A DNA stretch of 5,994 bases from an uncultured Anaerolineaceae bacterium (GTDB lineage: Bacteria > Chloroflexota > Anaerolineae > Anaerolineales > Anaerolineaceae): NCBI GenBank assembly GCA_937897615.1, contig CALCNO010000171.1, positions 1 to 5,994 on the forward strand, in the 5' to 3' direction. Below, in pieces: positions 1 through 5,422 of this stretch. The first letter of the stretch is position 1; each line of letters opens with the position of its first letter. The position numbers and the translations under genes were made by a program. The notes under the pieces were generated by a model, which ran no database searches, was not told the origin of the DNA, and worked only from the letters and a program-made list of their open reading frames with translations.

Positions 1-131
1 TTAACGAGGAATTCGTGAAATTCCCGGAGTTCTACAAGGAGTATGGCCGCGAGGATATTACGCTTGACAGCATGCGAGCGGTTGTCAAAGAGTTTTCACG
101 GCGGGCAATTCGGGGTCTTCAGCAAATATGA
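1..131 (+). CDS. C-terminal fragment of an unrecognised protein
   Basis: An open frame enters from the left edge (first full codon at base 3) and stops at TGA 129-131, giving the last 42 residues of a protein. The visible part is charged and probably helical, with the tail reading DSMRAVVKEFSRRAIRGLQQI-like in a basic amphipathic pattern and no membrane segment. The other two plus frames hit stops within the first 20 bases, and codon choice looks like that of the downstream genes, which supports real coding. The family cannot be named from this piece. A 73-base gap without a convincing terminator or promoter separates it from the transporter gene downstream, so co-transcription with that gene is possible but not shown. 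Confidence 0.55.
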   Translation, partial: NEEFVKFPEFYKEYGREDITLDSMRAVVKEFSRRAIRGLQQI

Positions 132-204
132 AGAACCGAATATCCTTTTGTGTCCATTCGGGTTATTACCTCCATAGAGAAATAACTGTCTGCAAAGGTG
201 CCTC

Positions 205-1440
205 ATGACTGAAAAATCGTATCGTCTTTATCCTTACCGTTGGGTGATCCTGGCTGTGTTCATGCTGGTGAACATTGCCATGCAACTACTGTGGATCGCG
301 TACGCACCCATCACCGGCATTGCCGCCGGTTTCTACGGCGTCTCCGATCTCAAGATCGGCTTCTTTTCCATGGCGTTTATGATTGCCTTTATTCCGCTTT
401 CGCTGCCGGTTTCCTGGGCGATTGATACCTTTGGCTATCGCCGCACGGTTGGCATTGGCGCCATTCTGATGGCCCTCTGTGCCATTGGGCGCGGCCTGGC
501 AGGGGGGAGTTATACCCTGGCCCTGCTTGCCACCATTGGCATTGCCATCGCCCAGCCTACCATGCTCAATGCCTGGACAAAGGTTCCTGCATTGTGGTTC
601 GGTCATGAGGAACGCGCCACCGCCATTAGCCTGGTCACACTTTCCGCGCTGGTGGGCACCGCGCTGGGTATGGTGGTGACCCCCATGTTGGTGGAGACCT
701 ATACCGTTTCCACTATCCAGTTGTTCTATGGCGCAGCGGCTGCCGTGACCGCGGTACTGTTTCTCATCCTGGCGCGCGAAAAACCCGCCACGCCGCCATG
801 CGAACCCGGCATGGACGACCGTTCACTGATGCTGGACGGGTTGAAACACGCCCTTTCCATCCGCAATTTCTGGTTCTACCTGGTGATCATGTTCATCGGG
901 CTGGGGATTTATAACGGCGTTACCACCTGGGTGGAGACCATCATCCGCCCGCGCGGCTTTACCGCCACCGATGCCGGTATCCTGGGCGCGCTGATGCTGG
1001 CAGGGGGCGTCCTGGGGGCTGTGGCGATTGCCGCTCTCTCCGATAAACTGCACAAGCGCCAGTTCTTCCTGTTTTTGGGATTTCTCATGGCTGTTCCCTG
1101 TGTGCTGGGTCTGGCTTTTGCGCACCACCAATTCACACTGTTTGCCTTTTCCTTCCTGCTGGGGTTCTTTTTGGTGGGCGCCAACCCGGTGGGGATGCAG
1201 TACGCTTCTGAGATCACCCAGCCCACCCCGGAGGGCACTTCCAACGGCCTGGTGCAACTGGCCGGGCAGTTGAGCGTAGTTTTTGTCTACATCATGGACG
1301 CTTTAAAAACCCCCAGCGGGTCTTACACGCCGGCGCTGCTGCTCTCGGCGGGGTTACTGCTCCTTAGCCTGGCGTTTATCTCTGGCATGAAAGACCCACG
1401 CCCGGCACACCAGGAAGAGCCAGAACATCAGACGCTTTAA
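205..1440 (+). CDS. MFS transporter, FLVCR/SLC49-like
   Basis: This is a 411-aa inner-membrane transporter with about 12 hydrophobic helices (first near residues 13-33, last near 372-392) and a hydrophilic central loop near 191-221. The MFS loop 2-3 signature is present as AIDTFGYRR (72-80). Several stretches resemble eukaryotic FLVCR proteins as I recall them: FYGVS (43-47), the helix-2 region ending in a Trp-x-x-Asp, AQPTMLNAWTK plus WFGHEERATA (116-140), and ITQPTPEGTSNGLV (337-350). Human FLVCR1/2 carry choline and ethanolamine, and heme export was proposed earlier. The substrate of bacterial relatives is unknown, so none is assigned. The ATG start is supported by AAGGTG at 195-200, four bases upstream. 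The stop codon overlaps that of the convergent acetate kinase gene. A general MFS assignment is nearly certain; the FLVCR-like placement is less so. Confidence 0.9.
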   Translation: MTEKSYRLYPYRWVILAVFMLVNIAMQLLWIAYAPITGIAAGFYGVSDLKIGFFSMAFMIAFIPLSLPVSWAIDTFGYRRTVGIGAILMALCAIGRGLAGGSYTLALLATIGIAIAQPTMLNAWTKVPALWFGHEERATAISLVTLSALVGTALGMVVTPMLVETYTVSTIQLFYGAAAAVTAVLFLILAREKPATPPCEPGMDDRSLMLDGLKHALSIRNFWFYLVIMFIGLGIYNGVTTWVETIIRPRGFTATDAGILGALMLAGGVLGAVAIAALSDKLHKRQFFLFLGFLMAVPCVLGLAFAHHQFTLFAFSFLLGFFLVGANPVGMQYASEITQPTPEGTSNGLVQLAGQLSVVFVYIMDALKTPSGSYTPALLLSAGLLLLSLAFISGMKDPRPAHQEEPEHQTL

Positions 1441-2630
1441 TTGCGCAGTGATTTAAGTACTTCTGCCAGAATGACGCTTTCCTCGTCGGTGGGCATGCTA
1501 ATGATCTTCGTGCGAGAACCATCTGCGTGGAGCCACTGCGCTTTGCCTGCGTCGGCGGTTCGATTGGCCTGCCGGTTCAGGCGGATACCCAGGTTCTCCA
1601 CCTCTCCGCATACCTTTTCGCGCAACTGCCAGCAGTGTGTGCCCACATCGTCGGTAAACACGATGGCGTCCGCGCCGTTCATGCGCCAGTAATAACCGCC
1701 GATGTAGTTTTGCAGTCGGTTGGCATACACCTCGTAGGCCAGCTGGCAGCGTGCATTGCCCTGCTGTGCCGCTGCAATGATCTCCATCAGGTTGGATGAA
1801 TACCCCGAAAGGCCGATCAAGCCGGATTTATTGTTGAGCAGGGTGTCAATTTCCTGTGCCGACCAACCCTGCCGCACCAGTTCCAGCAGGATGGCCGGGT
1901 CAATATCGCCGCTGCGGGTGGACATCACCAATCCCGGCAGCGGTGAATAGCCCATCGAAGTATCCAGCGTATGGCCGTTCATGAATGCCGCCACGCTTGA
2001 CCCGCCTGTGCCGAGATGGCACATGATGAGTTTGACGCGGTCCAAGGGAATGCCCAGCAGGCTGGCTGCCTGCGCAGAAATATACTGGTAAGAAAGTCCG
2101 TGAAATCCGTATTTGTGAAAACCGAATTGGTCTTCCAGCTCGAACGGAATAGCATAGCGTCTTGCAGCTTCGGGCATGCCGGCGTGGAAGGCGGTGTCGA
2201 ATACCAGAAACTGGGGAACCCCGGGCAGCGCTTCAGCATAGGCATTGGCCGCCGCGTAAGAGTTGGGGTTATGGATGGGCGCCAGCGGCAGGCATTTTTC
2301 CACCAGCACCCTGTTTTGCGGTGTCAGTGATGTGGTGGCAGTGAGCAGTTCGCCGCCATGCACAAAACGATGTCCTACGGCATCGATGGATACCCCCAGC
2401 TTTTGAAAAATGTTAAGGCATTCCTGAGCCGCCTGGCGGTGGGAAGGGAGTGCCACTTGGGTTGTGTGGCTGTTGCCGGCGAACGTGTAATCGATGCGCG
2501 GGTTTTCCTGTGTTACGGTGGCAACGTTGCGGGCCTTGCCACTCAGCAAGACACTCTGCTTTCCGGCGTTGGCCTGATACAGCTTGAAGCTTTGAGAGGA
2601 ACTGCCGCAATTGACCACAAGGATGTTCAT
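1437..2630 (-). CDS. ackA: Acetate kinase-family protein, variant active site
   Basis: This 397-aa cytoplasmic enzyme (family length about 400) should interconvert acetate plus ATP with acetyl phosphate plus ADP. Family landmarks appear in order: NCGSSS with N7, S10 and S12; VGHRFVHGGE with R88; LAPIHNPN (117-123); VFDTAFH with D145; YGFHG with H177; CHLGTGG (204-210); TRSGD with R239; IGGYY near 310; and PTDEE with E384. Two loops differ from the usual family. HLGNG is HLGTG, and the nucleotide-site loop normally like GGIGEN is DDVGTH (327-332). Acetate kinase is still the best call; propionate or another short-chain acyl substrate is possible. I chose ATG 2628-2630 because it gives the canonical N terminus and has GGGAG about five bases upstream. 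The frame stays open upstream to an ATG at 2771, but that would run into the Nudix gene. No phosphotransacetylase gene is adjacent. Confidence 0.9.
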   Translation of the reverse strand: MNILVVNCGSSSQSFKLYQANAGKQSVLLSGKARNVATVTQENPRIDYTFAGNSHTTQVALPSHRQAAQECLNIFQKLGVSIDAVGHRFVHGGELLTATTSLTPQNRVLVEKCLPLAPIHNPNSYAAANAYAEALPGVPQFLVFDTAFHAGMPEAARRYAIPFELEDQFGFHKYGFHGLSYQYISAQAASLLGIPLDRVKLIMCHLGTGGSSVAAFMNGHTLDTSMGYSPLPGLVMSTRSGDIDPAILLELVRQGWSAQEIDTLLNNKSGLIGLSGYSSNLMEIIAAAQQGNARCQLAYEVYANRLQNYIGGYYWRMNGADAIVFTDDVGTHCWQLREKVCGEVENLGIRLNRQANRTADAGKAQWLHADGSRTKIISMPTDEESVILAEVLKSLRN

Positions 2631-2635
2631 ATACA

Positions 2636-2642
2636 CTCCCCA
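2636..2642 (-). promoter_or_regulatory. Ribosome binding site fixing the kinase start
   Basis: On the minus strand a G-rich Shine-Dalgarno (TTGGGGAG read into TGTAT, then ATG) lies about five bases before the ATG at 2628-2630. It decides for the 397-aa product over the 444-aa reading from 2771. Confidence 0.7.
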
Positions 2643-2659
2643 AACCGAAGGTAATTTGA

Positions 2660-2679
2660 TTTTACCCGCTTGGGTAAAA
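2660..2679. promoter_or_regulatory. Perfect 8+8 bp palindrome, candidate operator
   Basis: TTTTACCC (2660-2667) and GGGTAAAA (2672-2679) are exact reverse complements separated by GCTT. The site is 30 bp upstream of the acetate kinase start and about 60 bp before the Nudix start. On the minus strand its end forms TAAAAT (2664-2659), a five-of-six match to a -10 box, so a bound regulator could block a kinase promoter. In RNA it could also fold into a 5'-leader hairpin. There is no T-run long enough for a good terminator reading toward the kinase. The regulator is unknown. Confidence 0.5.
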
Positions 2680-2728
2680 AGAAGCGCCAAAACTCCGCAA
2701 ATTAGGATGAACGCCACCCATTTTACGG

Positions 2729-2734
2729 TATGAT
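2729..2734 (+). promoter_or_regulatory. -10-like box just before the Nudix gene
   Basis: TATGAT (five of six to TATAAT) ends six bases before the GTG start codon at 2741. No recognisable -35 hexamer lies at the usual distance. If the box is used, transcription would begin at or next to the GTG and the mRNA would be leaderless, which fits the lack of a Shine-Dalgarno there. Confidence 0.35.
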
Positions 2735-2740
2735 TATCGT

Positions 2741-3289
2741 GTGAAAATTCTGACCGAGATCGATCGTTCACCCGGTTTGCGCCATGACGGGCGTAAGATC
2801 ACCCGCGAAGCCGTGCGCGCCATTATCGCCCATGGCAACAGGCTGCTAATGATCCATTCCATGTGCGACGGCGATTACAAGTTCCCCGGCGGTGGCATCA
2901 AGCCGGGTGAGGATCACCTGACCGCGTTGGCACGAGAAGTTAATGAAGAGAGCGGAGCCACGCTTGCCGGAGCTCTCGTCGAATATGGCAAGGTCATCGA
3001 ATATGACCGCCCGGTGGAGAAGCACTACGACCTCTTCGTGATGACCTCCTATTATTACCGCTGCCAGGTGGGTGCGGAAATGGGGCTGCAGCATCTGGAT
3101 AGATACGAGAGTGCGCTTGGTTTTACGCCAGAATGGATCAGTATTGCTGATGCCCTAGCCAACAACCGGGAGTTGCTTGATAAAAGGAATGGTAAGCTGG
3201 AGCGCTGGGTCAATCGCGAGACCACCATTTTGCAGATGTTGATGAATGAGTTGGAGAGGAACACAAATGTCCAAAGTGCTGACCACTGA
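2741..3289 (+). CDS. Nudix hydrolase
   Basis: This 182-aa soluble protein carries a complete Nudix box, G-x5-E-x7-RE-U-x-EE-x-G, at residues 51-73: G51, E57, R65, E66, E69, E70 and G72. The glutamates bind the divalent metal used to cleave nucleoside diphosphates linked to another group. The strand just before it, LLMIHS...YKFPGGGI, is typical of MutT-like members. The substrate cannot be told from sequence. The domain takes up about residues 20-135; the rest is a charged helical tail (about 145-182) longer than in minimal MutT proteins. The GTG at 2741 is the first usable start in frame, and no Shine-Dalgarno precedes it. The 3' end overlaps the 87-aa gene by 23 bp, so translational coupling in one operon is likely. 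It is divergent from acetate kinase. Confidence 0.9.
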   Translation: MKILTEIDRSPGLRHDGRKITREAVRAIIAHGNRLLMIHSMCDGDYKFPGGGIKPGEDHLTALAREVNEESGATLAGALVEYGKVIEYDRPVEKHYDLFVMTSYYYRCQVGAEMGLQHLDRYESALGFTPEWISIADALANNRELLDKRNGKLERWVNRETTILQMLMNELERNTNVQSADH

Positions 3290-3530
3290 AGAACGCTTCG
3301 CCCGCGCCCGTAAGTTGATGCAAACGGCGCGTGAGATTTCTGCACCGGCCGATGGCGGCTGGGATTCTCTTAGCTATGCTGCCCAGGTGAAGGACACCCT
3401 GCGCCAGGCACGCGACCTGCTCAAATTCCTGCCGCAGACTGCCGGTGTGCCTGCAGCGCAAAAAGAAGAAGCGCTTGACTTGATGAATGAGATCGCAGCG
3501 GCTGAAAAGGATATCCTGCATAAGAGCTAG
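3267..3530 (+). CDS. Small helical protein of unknown function
   Basis: This 87-aa protein, MSKVLTTEERFARARKLM at the start, is rich in Ala, Arg, Lys and Glu. It should form about three helices (near 7-25, 36-56 and 63-85) split by Gly/Pro-containing loops (26-33 and 57-62). There is no signal peptide, membrane segment, Cys pair or known motif. The ATG at 3267 was preferred over the in-frame ATG at 3246 because GGAGAGG (3253-3259) lies seven bases upstream of it. It overlaps the end of the Nudix gene by 23 bp and ends 14 bp before the next gene, so it sits in the middle of a three-gene unit. It may be a partner or stabiliser of a neighbour, but nothing in the sequence proves a role. Confidence 0.75.
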   Translation: MSKVLTTEERFARARKLMQTAREISAPADGGWDSLSYAAQVKDTLRQARDLLKFLPQTAGVPAAQKEEALDLMNEIAAAEKDILHKS

Positions 3531-3544
3531 AAGGGGAGAAAAGT

Positions 3545-3967
3545 ATGTTGACCCTGCGCCAGTTGGAAACCAGAATTGCTCATTTGACCCAGGACCAGCA
3601 GGATACGGTCATTGAGATCCACAATATTGTTGCCTCCGTGTCCCCCAACGCCGATATGCATTTTTACCCCGATGGCGTGGCGTATTACGAGGGCTGGCGC
3701 GGCGGGACAGTGAAAGGCGGTATCTGCCAGGTGATTTGGAGCCCACGGCATCCGTTCATGATGGCGTTCTGCTTGGGGCGTTTTTTGCCAGACCCGCAGC
3801 ATCTGCTTGTGGGGAACCAGCTGGCCAAGCGCTATTACTATTTGCCGCGCTACGACCAAATTCCGTGGGAGGCACTCACTGCGCTCATTAAAGCCTCGCA
3901 GCAGTTCGACGTGACGCGCGAGAGCACCACCATTTCTGCCAAGATCAGAGAAACGCCTCCCCAATAG
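3545..3967 (+). CDS. DUF1801 (YdhG-like) domain protein
   Basis: This is a 140-aa soluble protein. Residues about 15-120 resemble the DUF1801/YdhG fold. An N-terminal helix is followed by a strand-rich core with YPDGVAYYEGWRGG (41-54), a strand FMMAFCLGRFLPDP (71-84) matching the family's hydrophobic strand plus LPDP turn, and a closing helix IPWEALTALIKASQQF (106-121). The biochemical function of the family is not established, though it is related in fold to frataxin-like small domains in my recollection. The start has GGGGAG (3533-3538) six bases upstream. It follows the 87-aa gene by 14 bp, so co-expression with the Nudix gene is likely. Its last 23 bp are also the end of the convergent gene on the other strand. 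Coding is nearly certain; the family call is moderate. Confidence 0.8.
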   Translation: MLTLRQLETRIAHLTQDQQDTVIEIHNIVASVSPNADMHFYPDGVAYYEGWRGGTVKGGICQVIWSPRHPFMMAFCLGRFLPDPQHLLVGNQLAKRYYYLPRYDQIPWEALTALIKASQQFDVTRESTTISAKIRETPPQ

Positions 3968-4610
3968 CTACCAGCGCTTCAATTTCCGCAGGCTTGCTTA
4001 ACCGCTGCGAAAGTAGTTTTACCTCCAGCCCGCGTGAACTCACCTTCACTACCGGCGGGAGTTTGCCGGGGTAGTTGACAAGGGCTTTTTCCACTTGCGG
4101 GGTCAGCAGTTGGCGCGCGTTCTCTTCCTGGTTGGTCCAGATCATGTAGCGTTCGCGCAGCGAGATGGTGCCGATGAAGGATTCTTCAATTCCCCGCGCA
4201 TCGTCTGCTTCGGCGCCAATCATCAGCTTGAGCATGGTCTGCCTGATGACGGCGCTGATGCCGCCCAGGTTTACCTCCGGTTGTTTGGGGCCGATCATCA
4301 GCAGGCCGGGAGACAAGGTGACATCCCTGCAGAACCAAACGGTGTAATCGCGGACATTGGAAGACCCCGTATCGCTGCTGGGGGATTCTGAGGAGGTGCG
4401 CAGCGCTTCAATGGTCCAGCGTGGGCCGTGCAGGCGATAGCCGGCGATTAATCTCTCGCTTACTTTTTCGTAACGCCAGCCTTTGCGAGCAGCCAGGTCG
4501 ATCACTTCCTGCTGCGCCTTCTTTTGTTTGCTGCTTACCAGGATGAAAATACCCCCAACCACCAGGGCAGTTACAAACACAACGATCAAGCCGCCGATCA
4601 CATCGCCCAT
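3945..4610 (-). CDS. Single-pass membrane-anchored protein of unknown function
   Basis: This 221-aa protein begins with one strong hydrophobic helix (about residues 5-26), followed by a basic stretch SSKQKKAQQ. That predicts an N-terminal anchor with the rest on the cytoplasmic side by the positive-inside rule. The soluble part has AARKGWRYEKVSERL (40-54), a GYRLHGPRWTIEALR motif (57-71), a Ser-rich linker (73-84), a strand-rich section with YTVWFCRDV (89-97), and a mixed C-terminal half. There is no lipobox, protease or kinase motif, and I do not recognise the family. The ATG is preceded by GAGGTG (4615-4620) on the minus strand, four bases away. It converges on the DUF1801 gene with a 23-bp overlap and is divergent from the 168-aa gene with only 67 bp between starts. 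Confidence 0.85.
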   Translation of the reverse strand: MGDVIGGLIVVFVTALVVGGIFILVSSKQKKAQQEVIDLAARKGWRYEKVSERLIAGYRLHGPRWTIEALRTSSESPSSDTGSSNVRDYTVWFCRDVTLSPGLLMIGPKQPEVNLGGISAVIRQTMLKLMIGAEADDARGIEESFIGTISLRERYMIWTNQEENARQLLTPQVEKALVNYPGKLPPVVKVSSRGLEVKLLSQRLSKPAEIEALVAIGEAFL

Positions 4611-4642
4611 TTTTCACCTCATCTCTTGATGGATGCAAACCG

Positions 4643-4648
4643 TATAAT
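4643..4648 (+). promoter_or_regulatory. Consensus -10 box for the 168-aa gene
   Basis: A perfect TATAAT lies in the 67-bp divergent gap, 29 bases before the ATG at 4678, which would give a leader of roughly 23 bases containing the GGGAG ribosome site (4667-4671). A TTGATG at 4626-4631 looks like a -35 box, but its 11-bp spacing is too short for a standard sigma-70 promoter, so only the -10 part is supported. Confidence 0.45.
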
Positions 4649-4677
4649 AAGTTTAGCGTAAAAAGCGGGAGTCTGGC

Positions 4678-5184
4678 ATGGAACCCATACTGGTGGTTGT
4701 CAATGACAGGATGCAGCAGGAGTATCGTTACTGGCGCACCGAGCCGGTTGGCGAACACTTCGACCCTGAGTTCAGGCCGGAACTGACCCCGCAGGAGATG
4801 CTGGAGTTAGGTGTGTTCGGCGGCAAATATCTCACCGACTGCCGGGAGGAATTCCCCGCTGCGTGGTTTGAGCATGTCCGATTAAGCCCGCAATGCCACG
4901 ATCCGGCCTTGAACTTTTTTGGGGTGAACGCCTCAAAGCCGCTGGAATACTGGCGCCGCAAAGGCTGGATATCTCCTGAAGACCCGCGCGGCTGGTTCCA
5001 GTGGTATTGCCGCTACTACATGGGCCGGCGCTGCCCGGATGATGCGCGCCAGATCAGGCGCTGGAAAGCCATGAGCCGCCACATTGGGCAGCTGCGTAAA
5101 CACTGCCTGCCGGGTGACCTCAATTGCCGCAGAAAGCAGCGCCAGGCATTATTGCACTGGGCGTATGATTCACGAAAGTTCTAG
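4678..5184 (+). CDS. Conserved Trp/Cys-rich protein of unknown function
   Basis: This 168-aa soluble protein has no signal or membrane segment. It is rich in aromatic and basic residues and has six Cys (55, 73, 111, 119, 143, 150), though not in a clear zinc-finger spacing. Blocks look strongly constrained: LGVFGGKYLTDC (44-55), LNFFGV (78-83), KPLEYWRRKGW (87-97), EDPRGWFQWYCRYYMGRR (101-118), RQIRRWKAM (124-132), and CLPGDLNC followed by QRQALLHWAYDSRK (143-167). I recall very similar blocks in uncharacterised bacterial, fungal and plant proteins, but know no assigned function. The ATG has GGGAG six bases upstream. It stands alone as a transcription unit, with a divergent gene upstream and a 238-bp gap downstream. 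Coding and family conservation are confident; function is open. Confidence 0.88.
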   Translation: MEPILVVVNDRMQQEYRYWRTEPVGEHFDPEFRPELTPQEMLELGVFGGKYLTDCREEFPAAWFEHVRLSPQCHDPALNFFGVNASKPLEYWRRKGWISPEDPRGWFQWYCRYYMGRRCPDDARQIRRWKAMSRHIGQLRKHCLPGDLNCRRKQRQALLHWAYDSRKF

Positions 5185-5282
5185 CCAGTCACGTGGATGG
5201 ATACCAAAAGAAGCAGCAGCACCATCACCGCCGAGCCGTAGACCGGCACCGGCAACGAAGAGAAATGATTTCTGGTATTATT
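5184..5282 (-). pseudogene. Possible relic of a membrane-protein C terminus
   Basis: On the minus strand a 33-codon open stretch runs from a stop at 5283-5285 to TAG at 5181-5183. It encodes a tail reading LPVPVYGSAVMVLLLLLVSI then HVTG, which looks like a last transmembrane helix. There is no start with a ribosome site, and an in-frame stop cuts it off upstream. The base composition changes from GC-rich and gene-like (to about 5261) to AT-rich beyond. This could be the leftover of a decayed gene or simple chance from the CAG/CAC-rich plus strand. Confidence 0.2.
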
Positions 5283-5298
5283 CTATACCTGCGGAAAA

Positions 5299-5333
5299 AA
5301 TTAACCTTGCGTTAAGGAACGCGAAGGATAATT
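5299..5333. other. Imperfect 14-bp hairpin, possible terminator
   Basis: AATTA (5299-5303) pairs with TAATT (5329-5333), CCTT (5305-5308) with AAGG (5324-5327), and GCGTT (5309-5313) with AACGC (5318-5322). This leaves one A-A mismatch, one bulged G (5323) and a four-base AAGG loop. Read on the minus strand, the stem runs into six Ts (complement of 5295-5300), like an intrinsic terminator. On the plus strand no T-run follows directly. It may end transcripts after the 168-aa gene in a less standard way, shield against antisense reading, or be regulatory. Confidence 0.4.
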
Positions 5334-5352
5334 ACAGTTCCTGTTTGGTTTT

Positions 5353-5370
5353 GGTCAAAACGACTTGACC
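5353..5370. promoter_or_regulatory. Inverted repeat upstream of the second transporter
   Basis: GGTCAA (5353-5358) and TTGACC (5365-5370) are exact reverse complements with a 6-bp spacer, centred about 61 bp before the transporter ATG. The two half-site centres are 12 bp apart, close to one helical turn, which suits a dimeric repressor or activator. The right half also resembles a -35 hexamer. The regulator is unknown. Confidence 0.35.
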
Positions 5371-5422
5371 GTCACTACTTTCCCTTTTACTTTCTGAAAT
5401 CATCAATTTGTGGGTAGATATT

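Larger units (their letters stand above)
5185..5422. other. 238-bp non-coding gap before the second transporter
   Basis: No complete gene fits here. The left third is GC-rich and may be a gene relic. The rest is AT-rich and holds a 14-bp imperfect hairpin (5299-5333), an inverted repeat (5353-5370), and a pyrimidine-rich tract (about 5376-5395). The promoter of the downstream transporter should lie here, but no good -35/-10 pair was found. TTGACC at 5365-5370 with TACTTT 17 bp downstream is the best weak candidate. Confidence 0.6.

Noticed and set aside
134..163. Inverted repeat CCGAAT...ATTCGG between the first fragment and the transporter, considered as a terminator.
   Set aside because: Only six clean pairs with a 14-base loop and no T-run after it; easily chance.
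823..1257. Open frame on the minus strand inside the FLVCR-like transporter gene.
   Set aside because: Low-complexity His/Gln/Gly-rich product typical of the complement of membrane-helix codons; no start signal.
2631..2771. Upstream extension of the acetate kinase frame, which would add 47 residues including a hydrophobic stretch like a membrane helix.
   Set aside because: It overlaps the Nudix start and the palindrome, acetate kinases are cytosolic with the canonical N terminus at 2630, and that start has a good ribosome site.
3527..3964. Long open frame on the minus strand opposite the DUF1801-like gene.
   Set aside because: It mirrors the plus-strand gene, has no ribosome site or recognisable motifs, and the plus frame matches a family.
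5084..5368. Plus-strand open frame spanning the end of the 168-aa gene and the gap.
   Set aside because: Its first 100 bases are an out-of-frame copy of a conserved gene and the rest crosses the AT-rich hairpin region; the product has no recognisable feature.
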